Positions 31,068 to 38,204 of a stretch of 64,000 bases of DNA are shown here, piece by piece (position 1 is the first letter of the stretch; every line of letters begins with the position of its first letter). The stretch spans positions 62,001 through 126,000 of the forward strand of contig CAWAOP010000021.1 in the NCBI GenBank assembly GCA_963783505.1. The letters run 5' to 3'. The DNA comes from BOG-224 sp963783505. GTDB taxonomy: Bacteria > Acidobacteriota > Terriglobia > Bryobacterales > Bryobacteraceae. A model generated the notes under the pieces. The model was not told where the DNA came from. It made no database searches and saw nothing but the letters and a program-made list of their open reading frames with translations. The translations under genes were made by a program, and so were the position numbers.

Positions 31068-32618
31068 ATGGCACGAAATCGATGGGTCGCTCCATTAGGG
31101 GCCGCCGTATGCAGTGCGGTGTTGCTTGCCGGCGCGGCTGCGATGATGCGGGCGCAGCAAGCGCCCGCTCCCGCGGCGGGTCAGCCGGGCCAGGCGCCGG
31201 CGCAAACCGGCCGGGGCGGAGGAGGGCGCGGCGGAGCCGGCGCTACCTTGTTCACGGCTCTGGACGCCAATAAAGACGGCGCCGTTACGCGCGATGAAAT
31301 GCGCGCGGCGTTCGCCGCCTGGTTCACTGCCGCTGACTCCGCGGGGGCCGGTTCGATCACTCAGGATCAGCTTGCGGCCGCTTTGACAGCCGCGTTGCCT
31401 CAGCCTGCGGCGCCCGTGGGATTCGGCGGCGCGGCGGGCCGCGCAGGCCGCGGTCCGGCGGCGCAGCCGCAGACGCCGAACGCGGCGGACGTGACCGCGA
31501 TGATGGCGGCGCTGCCGGCGAAGGCTCCGGCGAAGCCTGCGCGCCCGCGCAAGGTCCTTGTCTTAAGCAAGGCCGCCGGTTTCGTGCATTCGTGCATTCC
31601 TCTCGCGGCCAAAACCATCGAAGCGCTGGGGACAAAAACCGGCGCGTGGGCAACGACGATCACCTACGATTCGGCCGACATCAACGAGCAGAATCTCAAA
31701 CAGTACGACCTCCTGTTTCTGAACAACACCACCGGCGCGTTTCTTGACGATCCCGCCGATCCCGCGGTTACCGCGGCGCGCAAGAAGGCGCTGCTGGATT
31801 TCGTGCGCAACGGCAAGGGCTTGGCCGGTGTCCACGCGGCCGGCGACTCGTATCACGAGACGGGCGGACGGGGCGCTACGGCGGCCGCTCCCGCGGCAGG
31901 CGGCGCGGGCCGCGGCTTCGGAGCCGGGCCGACGATCGCCGCGGCCATCATGACCGCCGGCGATTCGAACGGCGACAAGAAGCTGACGCGCGCGGAACTG
32001 ACGGCGCTGGCTGACTCGTGGTTCGATAAGCTCGATGCCGGCAAAACCGGAAAGGTGGCCCAGGCGGATTTCGCCACCCGCTTCGCGGCGCTCATGCCCG
32101 CGGCACAGATGCCTGCCGCGGGCGCGGCGGGCGGCGGACGCGCTACCGGCGGACGGCAGGGACGCGACACGGAAGTTGGGACTTGGCCCGAGTTCAATAA
32201 AATGATCGGCGGCTTCTTCAAATGGCACTGGGTTTACCCGCAGCTCATTACGACGAAGATCGACGATCCGAAGAGCCCGCTGACGGCCATGTTCCACGGC
32301 CAGGAGTTCGACATTCACGATGAAACCTACACCTTCGGCATGGACACGTGGTCGCGCACGAACCTGCACATCCTGACCAGCATCGACTACTCCAAAATGA
32401 GCGATGCCGATAAGGCCAAAGAGGACTACCCGCGCGCGGATCACGATTACGGGCTGAGCTGGATACGGCGCGAGGGCAAGGGCCGCGTGTTTTATGAGGC
32501 CCACGGACACGATGAGAAAGTCTATGCCATGACGCCCATGTTGGAGCACATCCTCGCCGGAACTCAGTATGCCTTGGGCGATCTGAAAGCGCCGGACAGC
32601 CCTAGCGTGAAGAAGTAG
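31068..32618 (+). CDS. Secreted ThuA-domain protein interrupted by EF-hand-like calcium motifs
   Basis: 516 residues with a signal peptide (PLGAAVCSAVLLAGAAAMMR). An EF-hand pair comes first: LDANKDGAVTRDEMRAAFAA near residue 66 and the weaker DSAGAGSITQDQ. ThuA starts near residue 160 (KVLVLSKAAGFVHSCIPLAA, QYDLLFLNNTTGAFL, LDFVRNGKGLAGVHAAGDSY) and is then interrupted at about residues 265-365 by a Gly/Ala-rich stretch with a second pair, DSNGDKKLTRAELTALADSW and DAGKTGKVAQADF. The ThuA end resumes with FNKMIGGFFKWHWV and DYGLSWIRREGKGRVFYEAH. ThuA is a class-I glutaminase-like fold tied to sugar metabolism; the calcium insertion is unusual. Confidence 0.85.
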   Translation: MARNRWVAPLGAAVCSAVLLAGAAAMMRAQQAPAPAAGQPGQAPAQTGRGGGGRGGAGATLFTALDANKDGAVTRDEMRAAFAAWFTAADSAGAGSITQDQLAAALTAALPQPAAPVGFGGAAGRAGRGPAAQPQTPNAADVTAMMAALPAKAPAKPARPRKVLVLSKAAGFVHSCIPLAAKTIEALGTKTGAWATTITYDSADINEQNLKQYDLLFLNNTTGAFLDDPADPAVTAARKKALLDFVRNGKGLAGVHAAGDSYHETGGRGATAAAPAAGGAGRGFGAGPTIAAAIMTAGDSNGDKKLTRAELTALADSWFDKLDAGKTGKVAQADFATRFAALMPAAQMPAAGAAGGGRATGGRQGRDTEVGTWPEFNKMIGGFFKWHWVYPQLITTKIDDPKSPLTAMFHGQEFDIHDETYTFGMDTWSRTNLHILTSIDYSKMSDADKAKEDYPRADHDYGLSWIRREGKGRVFYEAHGHDEKVYAMTPMLEHILAGTQYALGDLKAPDSPSVKK

Positions 32619-32686
32619 CCACATTCAGAAGGCGGCCCGCCCGGCCGAGGGATGGTTCCCGAGGGCGGGCCGCCGATAACCAAACT

Positions 32687-33070
32687 ATGAGCGTTGAGAG
32701 CGGAGCGAAAGCATTTAAGACCTGCGGGGCCTGCAAGCTGGCCTGGCCCACGTGGGAGAACTTTGTGCTCGACCCGTCCGTTCGGCTGCTCGGTTTGCAG
32801 GCGGTGATTTCCGATCCGGACATCAATCTGATCGTCTTCGAGCACAATTGCGGCAGCACGGTCTCGATCCTCTCGAAGCGCCTCCGTCATCTGTTGCCGG
32901 AGCCGGCTCCGGATGCCCCCACTACGCGGCTGCTGGGGGCCGAACGCTGCAATGGACACTGCCTGTTACTGGAGGACTTGGCCGCTTGCGATGCGCCTTG
33001 CAGCAACGCCCGCGAGCGCGAACTGGTCCGCATCGTGCAGCGAATGAAGGAACCGGACGAAAACGCCTGA
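32687..33070 (+). CDS. Cysteine-rich hypothetical protein
   Basis: 127 residues. N-terminal C-G-A-C in AFKTCGACKLAWPTWENFVL, then DINLIVFEHNCGSTVSILSK, and C-terminal RCNGHCLLLEDLAACDAPC. The spacing (C-x2-C, H-x-C, C-x3-C, C-x3-C) suggests one or two metal sites. No signal peptide. I cannot name a family; homologues probably occur in Acidobacteria. It follows the ThuA-like gene after 68 bases. Confidence 0.6.
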   Translation: MSVESGAKAFKTCGACKLAWPTWENFVLDPSVRLLGLQAVISDPDINLIVFEHNCGSTVSILSKRLRHLLPEPAPDAPTTRLLGAERCNGHCLLLEDLAACDAPCSNARERELVRIVQRMKEPDENA

Positions 33071-33178
33071 TTGGAGCGGCTGCGGGGCGTCGGGTCCCCA
33101 CGCTTCACGCCAGGCTCCACCCCTACTCGCGGCGTAATTGAAGCCCGCATATTACAGAGCCAGTCCGCTTGCATCGGG

Positions 33179-33206
33179 CCTCCGCTCCCTCACGGTCGCG
33201 GCTCGG
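33179..33206. repeat. 28-bp dispersed repeat (copy 1 of 2)
   Basis: The 28 bases from CCTCCGCTCCCTCACGGTCG onward are identical to 48130-48157. Read on the minus strand they give P-S-R-D-R-E-G-A, a string seen in many mispredicted soil-bacterial proteins. Upstream of the sugar-isomerase-like gene. Confidence 0.7.
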
Positions 33207-33242
33207 TCCGGTGGCGTGCGGTATCACGCGAGGCTCGGTAGA

Positions 33243-34163
33243 ATGTCTGTGACGCGAGACTTGCCTATGCCCCCACCCAGCCGCCGAAGCCTTCTCCAAT
33301 CCGCGGCCGCCGCCGCCCTGTGGCGCGCCGCCGCTCAATCGCCCTCCAAACCCAAAATGCGGGTTGGCGTAGTAACCGGAATCGCGGCCGATCCGGACGC
33401 GGATATCAAGCGCGTTCACGATCTCGGTATTCCGACTTGCCAGGTTTCTCCGAGCGCACTGGACGCCACGGCGGCGGCCAGGCTTCGCCAGGCTCTCGAC
33501 CGCTACGGCGTGGAAGCAACGTCGGCGATTGGGGGCGGACCGGGCCGGGAGGTCTACGATTTCTACCAGGGCCCGCTGACCATCGGCCTGGTCCCTCGCG
33601 ATACGCGCGCGGCGCGCATCGAGCATCTTCAGCGAGTCTCGGATTTCGCCAAGGCCGCTGGAATTGCGGGCGTGCAAAGCCACTGCGGTTTCATTCCGGA
33701 GAATCCGAACGACCCGCTCTATGGCGAGGCGGTCGAAGCCATACGCGCCGTGGCGCAATACTGCGCGAAGAACGGCCAGACCTTCCGCTGCGAAACCGGC
33801 CAGGAAACGCCCATCACTCTCGTGCGCGCCATTCGCGACGTCGGTCTGACTAACGTCGGGGTCAACTTCGATGTCGCCAATCTCATTCTGTACGGCAAGG
33901 CCAATCCTCTGGATGCGGTCGACATATTTGGAAGCCTCATATTAGGCGTACACGCCAAGGACGGACTGTATCCCACCGACACACACAAACTCGGCGAGGA
34001 GGTTCCCATCGGTCAAGGGAAGGTGGATTTCCCCGCTATCGTCGAGCGCTTGCGAAAGATCGGCTATACGAATCCATTGACCATTGAACGGGAGATTCGT
34101 GGGGAGAAACAGACCGCAGACATCCTCGCCGCCAAAGCCTATCTCGATCGTCTGATCGGCTGA
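33243..34163 (+). CDS. Exported TIM-barrel sugar isomerase/epimerase-like protein
   Basis: 306 residues from ATG 33243; ATG 33267 is an alternative. PPPSRRSLLQSAAAAALW resembles a Tat signal (S-R-R-S-L-L). The AP-endonuclease-2 type barrel follows: MRVGVVTGIAADPDADIKRV, AGIAGVQSHCGFIPENPNDP, TFRCETGQETPITLVRAIRD, NVGVNFDVANLILYG, GVHAKDGLYPT and LTIEREIRG. The Glu/Asp/His metal positions (E in CETGQE, D in NFDVAN, H in VHAKDG, E in IEREI) are present. Substrate unknown. It precedes an FAD protein by 23 bases, likely an operon. Confidence 0.82.
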   Translation: MSVTRDLPMPPPSRRSLLQSAAAAALWRAAAQSPSKPKMRVGVVTGIAADPDADIKRVHDLGIPTCQVSPSALDATAAARLRQALDRYGVEATSAIGGGPGREVYDFYQGPLTIGLVPRDTRAARIEHLQRVSDFAKAAGIAGVQSHCGFIPENPNDPLYGEAVEAIRAVAQYCAKNGQTFRCETGQETPITLVRAIRDVGLTNVGVNFDVANLILYGKANPLDAVDIFGSLILGVHAKDGLYPTDTHKLGEEVPIGQGKVDFPAIVERLRKIGYTNPLTIEREIRGEKQTADILAAKAYLDRLIG

Positions 34164-34186
34164 GCGGCGCCCGGCGACTGCCTCAC

Positions 34187-35779
34187 ATGACCGTTTCCCG
34201 CGCACTGTCGGTGCTTTTCGCGATCACGGCAACGCTCCCTGCCGCGGTTCGCGATTTCGACGTGGTGGTGTACGGCGGAACCGCGGGAGGCGTCGTCGCC
34301 GCCGTCTCCGCCGCGCGTGAGGGCCTCAGAACGGCGCTTCTCGAGCCGACCGGCCACGTCGGAGGCATGGTCTCGGGAGGCTTGAGCTGGACCGATTACG
34401 GCAGGAAGGAAGTTATCGGGGGGTGCGCGCTTGAATTCTATCGCCGCGCCGGCGCTTACTACGAGTTATCGAGATACGCGCACTCCATAAGCTGGATCGC
34501 CGAGCCGCATGTAGCCGAACAAGTTTTTCGGGACATGATCCGTGATGCGAAGGTCAGCCTGTTCACCCAGCGCCGATTGAAGGAAAAGGGCGGCGTGCGC
34601 AAGAACGGCTTGAATTTGGCCGAGATTCTCACGGAAGACGGAGACGCGTTCTCAGCCAGAGTATTCATAGATAGCAGTTACGAAGGCGACCTGATGGCTC
34701 AGGCCGGAGTGAGTTATACCTGGGGCCGGGAATCGAGCGCGCAATATGGAGAATCGCTGGCGGGAGTGCGTGACAAGACGCCGTACCACCAGTTCCTTCT
34801 CGATATCTCCCCGTATCGCTTCGCTGGCGTGCTTCTCCCGGAGGTGTCCACCGCCAAGCTGCCCCCGCCGGGCAGCGCCGATAAAGCCGTTCAGTCTTAC
34901 AACTACCGCATGTGTTTTACGGACGTAGCGGCGAACCGGGTTGCGTTCCCAAAACCGGCGAATTACGATGCGCGCCGCTATGTATTGCTTCTCCGCCTGA
35001 TCCAAGCTCGCGCGGAGGCGGAAAAGAAAACCCCGGCACTGGGCACTCTGATCAAGATCGACCGCATTCCTGACGGCAAGGCCGACATCAACAACAACGG
35101 AGCGTTTTCCACCGACTACATCGGCGGAAGTTGGAACTACCCGGAAGCCACATACGATCGACGAACCGCGGTCTGGAATGCTCATCGCGACTATCAGGCC
35201 GGCCTGTTTTACTTTCTGGCGAACGATCCGGCTATTCCGGAAGAACTCCACGGCGAGATGAATCGGTGGGGGCTCTGTAAAGACGAATTCACCGATAACG
35301 CCAACTGGCCGACGCAACTCTACATACGCGAGGCGCGGCGCATGGTGGGCGAGTACGTCGTCGTTCAAAAAGATCTTCAGACGGAGCGCACCAAGCCCGA
35401 CCCCATCGGCATGGGCTCTTACAACAGCGATTCGCATAACGTACAGCGCTATGTCGATGCCGATGGCTTCGTCCGCAACGAGGGCGATATGCAGGTGGCC
35501 GTTCAGCCGTACCAGATTCCCTACCGCGTCATGCTTCCCAAACGCACGGAAGCCGCGAACCTGTTAGTGCCCGTGGCGTTCTCCGCAAGTCATGTGGCCT
35601 ACTCGTCGCTGCGGATGGAACCGCAGTACATGATCATCGGCCAGGCCGCCGGCGTGGCCGCGGCCATGGCCATTCAATCCAGCGTCCCGGTGCAGTCCAT
35701 TGATGCGGCCGCGTTAACCGCCAAACTTCGGAAGCAGGGCGCGGTTATGGAATATACTCCCTCCTCGCTTCCGGATTGA
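34187..35779 (+). CDS. FAD-dependent oxidoreductase (FAD_oxidored, PF12831-like), secreted
   Basis: 530 residues with a signal sequence (ALSVLFAITATLPAAVRD). The FAD loop FDVVVYGGTAGGVVAAVSAA is at residues 24-43, followed by EPTGHVGGMVSGGLSWTDYG, the family's HVGG motif. FIDSSYEGDLMAQAGVSYTW is the conserved D-x-S-Y-E-G-D-L block; QAAGVAAAMAIQSS closes the FAD domain. Substrate unknown; these enzymes often sit with sugar-acting genes. It probably shares a transcript with the TIM-barrel gene, and the two may act on a carbohydrate in the periplasm. Confidence 0.85.
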   Translation: MTVSRALSVLFAITATLPAAVRDFDVVVYGGTAGGVVAAVSAAREGLRTALLEPTGHVGGMVSGGLSWTDYGRKEVIGGCALEFYRRAGAYYELSRYAHSISWIAEPHVAEQVFRDMIRDAKVSLFTQRRLKEKGGVRKNGLNLAEILTEDGDAFSARVFIDSSYEGDLMAQAGVSYTWGRESSAQYGESLAGVRDKTPYHQFLLDISPYRFAGVLLPEVSTAKLPPPGSADKAVQSYNYRMCFTDVAANRVAFPKPANYDARRYVLLLRLIQARAEAEKKTPALGTLIKIDRIPDGKADINNNGAFSTDYIGGSWNYPEATYDRRTAVWNAHRDYQAGLFYFLANDPAIPEELHGEMNRWGLCKDEFTDNANWPTQLYIREARRMVGEYVVVQKDLQTERTKPDPIGMGSYNSDSHNVQRYVDADGFVRNEGDMQVAVQPYQIPYRVMLPKRTEAANLLVPVAFSASHVAYSSLRMEPQYMIIGQAAGVAAAMAIQSSVPVQSIDAAALTAKLRKQGAVMEYTPSSLPD

Positions 35780-35852
35780 GGATATGGGGCTGGATTCCGG
35801 CCTGCGAAGCTTACTGGGCCTCGCGCAATTGAGTGACGCTATTGGGGGCTCC

Positions 35853-35961
35853 GTGGGGCAGGATGGCATCCTGCCGCCGGTTGGTAACCGGCGTTTCTCG
35901 CACCTATGCACGCGTCCAAAGGCGGGTTGGCAACCCGCCGCAGGTTTCCAACCTGCCCCAC
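35853..35961. repeat. GTGGGGC-family element with four hairpins (copy 2)
   Basis: Between GTGGGGC and GCCCCAC lie four hairpins: GGCAGGATGGCATCCTGCC (35857-35875), GCCGGTTGGTAACCGGC (35876-35892), GGCGGGTTGGCAACCCGCC (35921-35939), GCAGGTTTCCAACCTGC (35940-35956). The same four stems occur in the reverse order in the element at 49217-49300, so the two are in opposite orientation. It fills the gap between the FAD gene and the convergent VOC gene. Confidence 0.85.
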
Positions 35962-35996
35962 GCGCCCACAGCCATCGTCGCTGTATTTTGCGGGCT

Positions 35997-36398
35997 TCAG
36001 TAATCGCAATCGGGAGTTTTGCTCCGTTCGATCGCGTGTCCGAAGGCGAGTACATTGCCGTCCGGCGCAAGTACCAGAAGCTCGCGCTGTCCGTACGGCT
36101 TATCGGCCGGGCCGTGCACATCGGCCGGGGGCAGGGCGTCGAGCTTCGGCTTCAACTCCGCGTATAGCGCATCGACGTCGTGAACGTCTATGTAGTGCGC
36201 GAAACGGCGGCTTCCCGGCGGCGCGCCTTCGTTGCCTTCATTTTGCATGAGACGAAAGCCCACGCACTCGCGATGCACGTATGCATAGCCGCCGCCGTGA
36301 ATAAGCTTCTTGAATCCAAGCGTCTCGATGAAAAACGTCAAAGCCCGATCCAGATCCGGGACATGCATGAATGGAGTGACTTGAATGAAGCCGGACAA
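35997..36398 (-). CDS. VOC-family (glyoxalase/bleomycin-resistance) protein
   Basis: 133 residues with two beta-alpha-beta-beta-beta modules: ITPFMHVPDLDRALTFFIETLGFK type N-terminus (V-P-D-L-D-R-A-L-T-F-F), FAHYIDVHDVDALYAELKPK and QRELLVLAPDGNVLAFGHAI. Residues H13, H-I/Y and E are candidate metal ligands. Members range from dioxygenases to antibiotic-binding proteins; no substrate can be given. It converges with the FAD gene across a hairpin element. Confidence 0.82.
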   Translation of the reverse strand: MSGFIQVTPFMHVPDLDRALTFFIETLGFKKLIHGGGYAYVHRECVGFRLMQNEGNEGAPPGSRRFAHYIDVHDVDALYAELKPKLDALPPADVHGPADKPYGQRELLVLAPDGNVLAFGHAIERSKTPDCDY

Positions 36399-36483
36399 AG
36401 CGCCCCCCTCTCATCGGATGGTAGCATTTGAAGTTTCCGCCACCGAGGGCCTTTCGCGTGATCGGCTGTGCCAGAATGGAGGC

Positions 36484-36693
36484 GTGAGGAACTTCGCGGT
36501 CGTCGTGCACGAGGAGCCAGCAGGAGGCTACTGGGCCGAAGTCCCGGCTATCCCGGGTTGCTATTCGCAAGGAGACTCGCTCCCGGAATTGATGCAGAAC
36601 CTGCGAGAGGCGATCACCGGCGTTCTCGCGGTGATGCGCGAGCAGGGCGCTGAACCTGAGTCCAACGTCCAACTTCTGGACATAGTAATGTGA
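36484..36693 (+). CDS. hicB: HicB-type antitoxin
   Basis: 69 residues from GTG 36484 (MRNFAVVVHEEPAGGYWAEV) with TGGAGG upstream. Typical short HicB: PAIPGCYSQGDSLPELMQNL followed by REAITGVLAVM. It inhibits HicA by covering the active site. It comes first, with HicA overlapping by four bases (GTGA). There is no C-terminal DNA-binding domain, unlike the HicB at 9092. Confidence 0.88.
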   Translation: MRNFAVVVHEEPAGGYWAEVPAIPGCYSQGDSLPELMQNLREAITGVLAVMREQGAEPESNVQLLDIVM

Positions 36694-36887
36694 AGCCGAT
36701 CACGGGGCCCGAGATGTGCCGATTACTGACATCGGCCGGCTGGCGGCTCCAACGGATATCGGGCAGCCATCACATTTACTCGAAGCCGGGAGAACGGAAG
36801 ATCCTCTCGATTCCGGTTCATGGGAGTCAAACCCTGAAACCCGGCCTCGCCAGCCGTCTGGCTCGCGACGCCAACCTTCGCTGGTAA
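36690..36887 (+). CDS. hicA: HicA-type mRNA interferase
   Basis: 65 residues from GTG 36690 (MKPITGPEMCRLLTSAGWRL). The double-stranded-RNA-binding-like fold and catalytic His are seen in ISGSHHIYSKPGERKILSIP, then VHGSQTLKPGLASRLARDA. The motif G-S-H-H is complete, so the toxin is probably active. Coupled to hicB by the GTGA overlap. Gene order hicBA is the less common one but known. Confidence 0.88.
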   Translation: MKPITGPEMCRLLTSAGWRLQRISGSHHIYSKPGERKILSIPVHGSQTLKPGLASRLARDANLRW

Positions 36888-36951
36888 GCGGCAAAGCGAG
36901 CGCCCGAACGGCGAGACGGGAGCGCTCGTTCGAAGCCGCCGCCAGTTCGGT

Positions 36952-38082
36952 TCAGTACGGCCGGAGTTCCTCTGGCTTGAAACGCAGGTCGCGATCCAGA
37001 ACCATCTCTACGTTCGAGCCTTTGGGCAGCACTACATCCTGGCCGCGAGACATCAATACGGAGCCTAAGCCGCCGACTGCTCCGATCATTCCTACTCGGG
37101 CCGCGCCTGCGCCGGTGGCGGCGCCGGTCAGCGTGCCGAGCGTGGCGCCGGTCACGGTTCGCTGGTAAATCTTGGTATCGGTACTGCCGTTGCCAGACCG
37201 CGCGATCTCGCCCTCGCGGTCGTCGACTTTTGTGTCCTTCGCGTCGGCGGCGTCGGGCCGCGACCGGAGATCGCGCGCCAATCCACTGGGGAGCGTGAGC
37301 GTATCGAATCGAATCGATAACTGCGCGGAGCTTTTTGTCCCCTTGGGCTTCTGCACCGCCGTGATGGTTCCCTCGACGCTCGACCCTCGCGGGATCACCA
37401 TCCTGCCGCCGGCCGCGACGGGCATGGCCGTTTGCAGAAAGAGGTGGTCGCCCGCTTTGGCGCTCTTGGTGCTTACGCTTTGCGCGAGTTCCAGCAAAAC
37501 GCGTGTCCCGGCCGGCACGACGATTTCATCGGGAGCCGCCGGGCCCGGCCGCGTAGAGAGCGCCGACAGTGCAGGCGCCGCAGGCTGGGCCTGAGCGGTG
37601 GTCTGACCTTCGCGCCGGTACGTCAGATCCGCTTCCGCCTGTCCATGCGAATCGGAAACCTGGCGGTGGATCGTGAGCGCGGAGCCGTCTTTCGAAAGCG
37701 TCCACCGGTCCATGATCGAGTAAGCGCCCGGCCCGGAAACGACCGTGTTCACCAGCAGCGCCGAGCCTTCCCACTTCGCGGAGACGCTTCGTTGCTCCGC
37801 GCCCAACTGGTATTTGCTTTCGTCGCCGCCGGTGGAAAATGACCACGCGGAGGGATCGCCCGCCGGACTCACCGCCGAGCAGGCCAGTTTGTTCTCCTGC
37901 TGGGCGATGGCGAGGATGCGATCGGGAGGCTGCGGCAGCGCAGCGGGAATCTTGGATTGCGGATCGAGAACCCATTTTCCGGAGAAGTCGCGGTCCGGAT
38001 CGATGGCGGCCAAAGAGAAGGCTGAAATCAGCCCAAGCACGATGGCCAATGAGAGAGCGGCGCAGCGTGACATGCCACTCAA
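36952..38082 (-). CDS. Secreted hypothetical protein with TrbI/VirB10-like C-terminal half
   Basis: 376 residues with a signal peptide (AALSLAIVLGLISAFSLAAI). The N-terminal part (28-160) has a lipocalin-like look (DFSGKWVLDPQSKIPAALPQ, RWTLSKDGSALTIHRQ). The C-terminal part from about residue 187 has VPAGTRVLLELAQSVSTKSA, GRMVIPRGSSVEGTI, and a Gly-rich segment (LGTLTGAATGAGAARVGMIG), then VLPKGSNVEMVLDRDL. The latter resembles the beta-barrel of TrbI/VirB10, found alone in soil bacteria. No secretion-system genes are nearby. Function unknown. Confidence 0.65.
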   Translation of the reverse strand: MSGMSRCAALSLAIVLGLISAFSLAAIDPDRDFSGKWVLDPQSKIPAALPQPPDRILAIAQQENKLACSAVSPAGDPSAWSFSTGGDESKYQLGAEQRSVSAKWEGSALLVNTVVSGPGAYSIMDRWTLSKDGSALTIHRQVSDSHGQAEADLTYRREGQTTAQAQPAAPALSALSTRPGPAAPDEIVVPAGTRVLLELAQSVSTKSAKAGDHLFLQTAMPVAAGGRMVIPRGSSVEGTITAVQKPKGTKSSAQLSIRFDTLTLPSGLARDLRSRPDAADAKDTKVDDREGEIARSGNGSTDTKIYQRTVTGATLGTLTGAATGAGAARVGMIGAVGGLGSVLMSRGQDVVLPKGSNVEMVLDRDLRFKPEELRPY

Positions 38083-38139
38083 ATCATATCAGAACGGTAC
38101 GAAGCTCACTCGCCGCGCTCCCGCGCTCCCGCCGCGCGT

Positions 38140-38177
38140 AAAACAAAAAGCGGGCCGGCGCCGGAACGCCAACCCGC
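38140..38177 (-). terminator. Rho-independent terminator of the recO-glyQ-glyS-ppdK run
   Basis: On the minus strand GCGGGTTGGCG pairs with CGCCGGCCCGC over 11 bp (two G-U pairs) around the loop TTCCGG, followed by TTTTTGTTTT. It is 28 bases past the ppdK stop. The only textbook terminator I see in the window. Confidence 0.85.
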
Positions 38178-38204
38178 CTAAAGTGTTCCAAGAATCGAAC
38201 TGGA

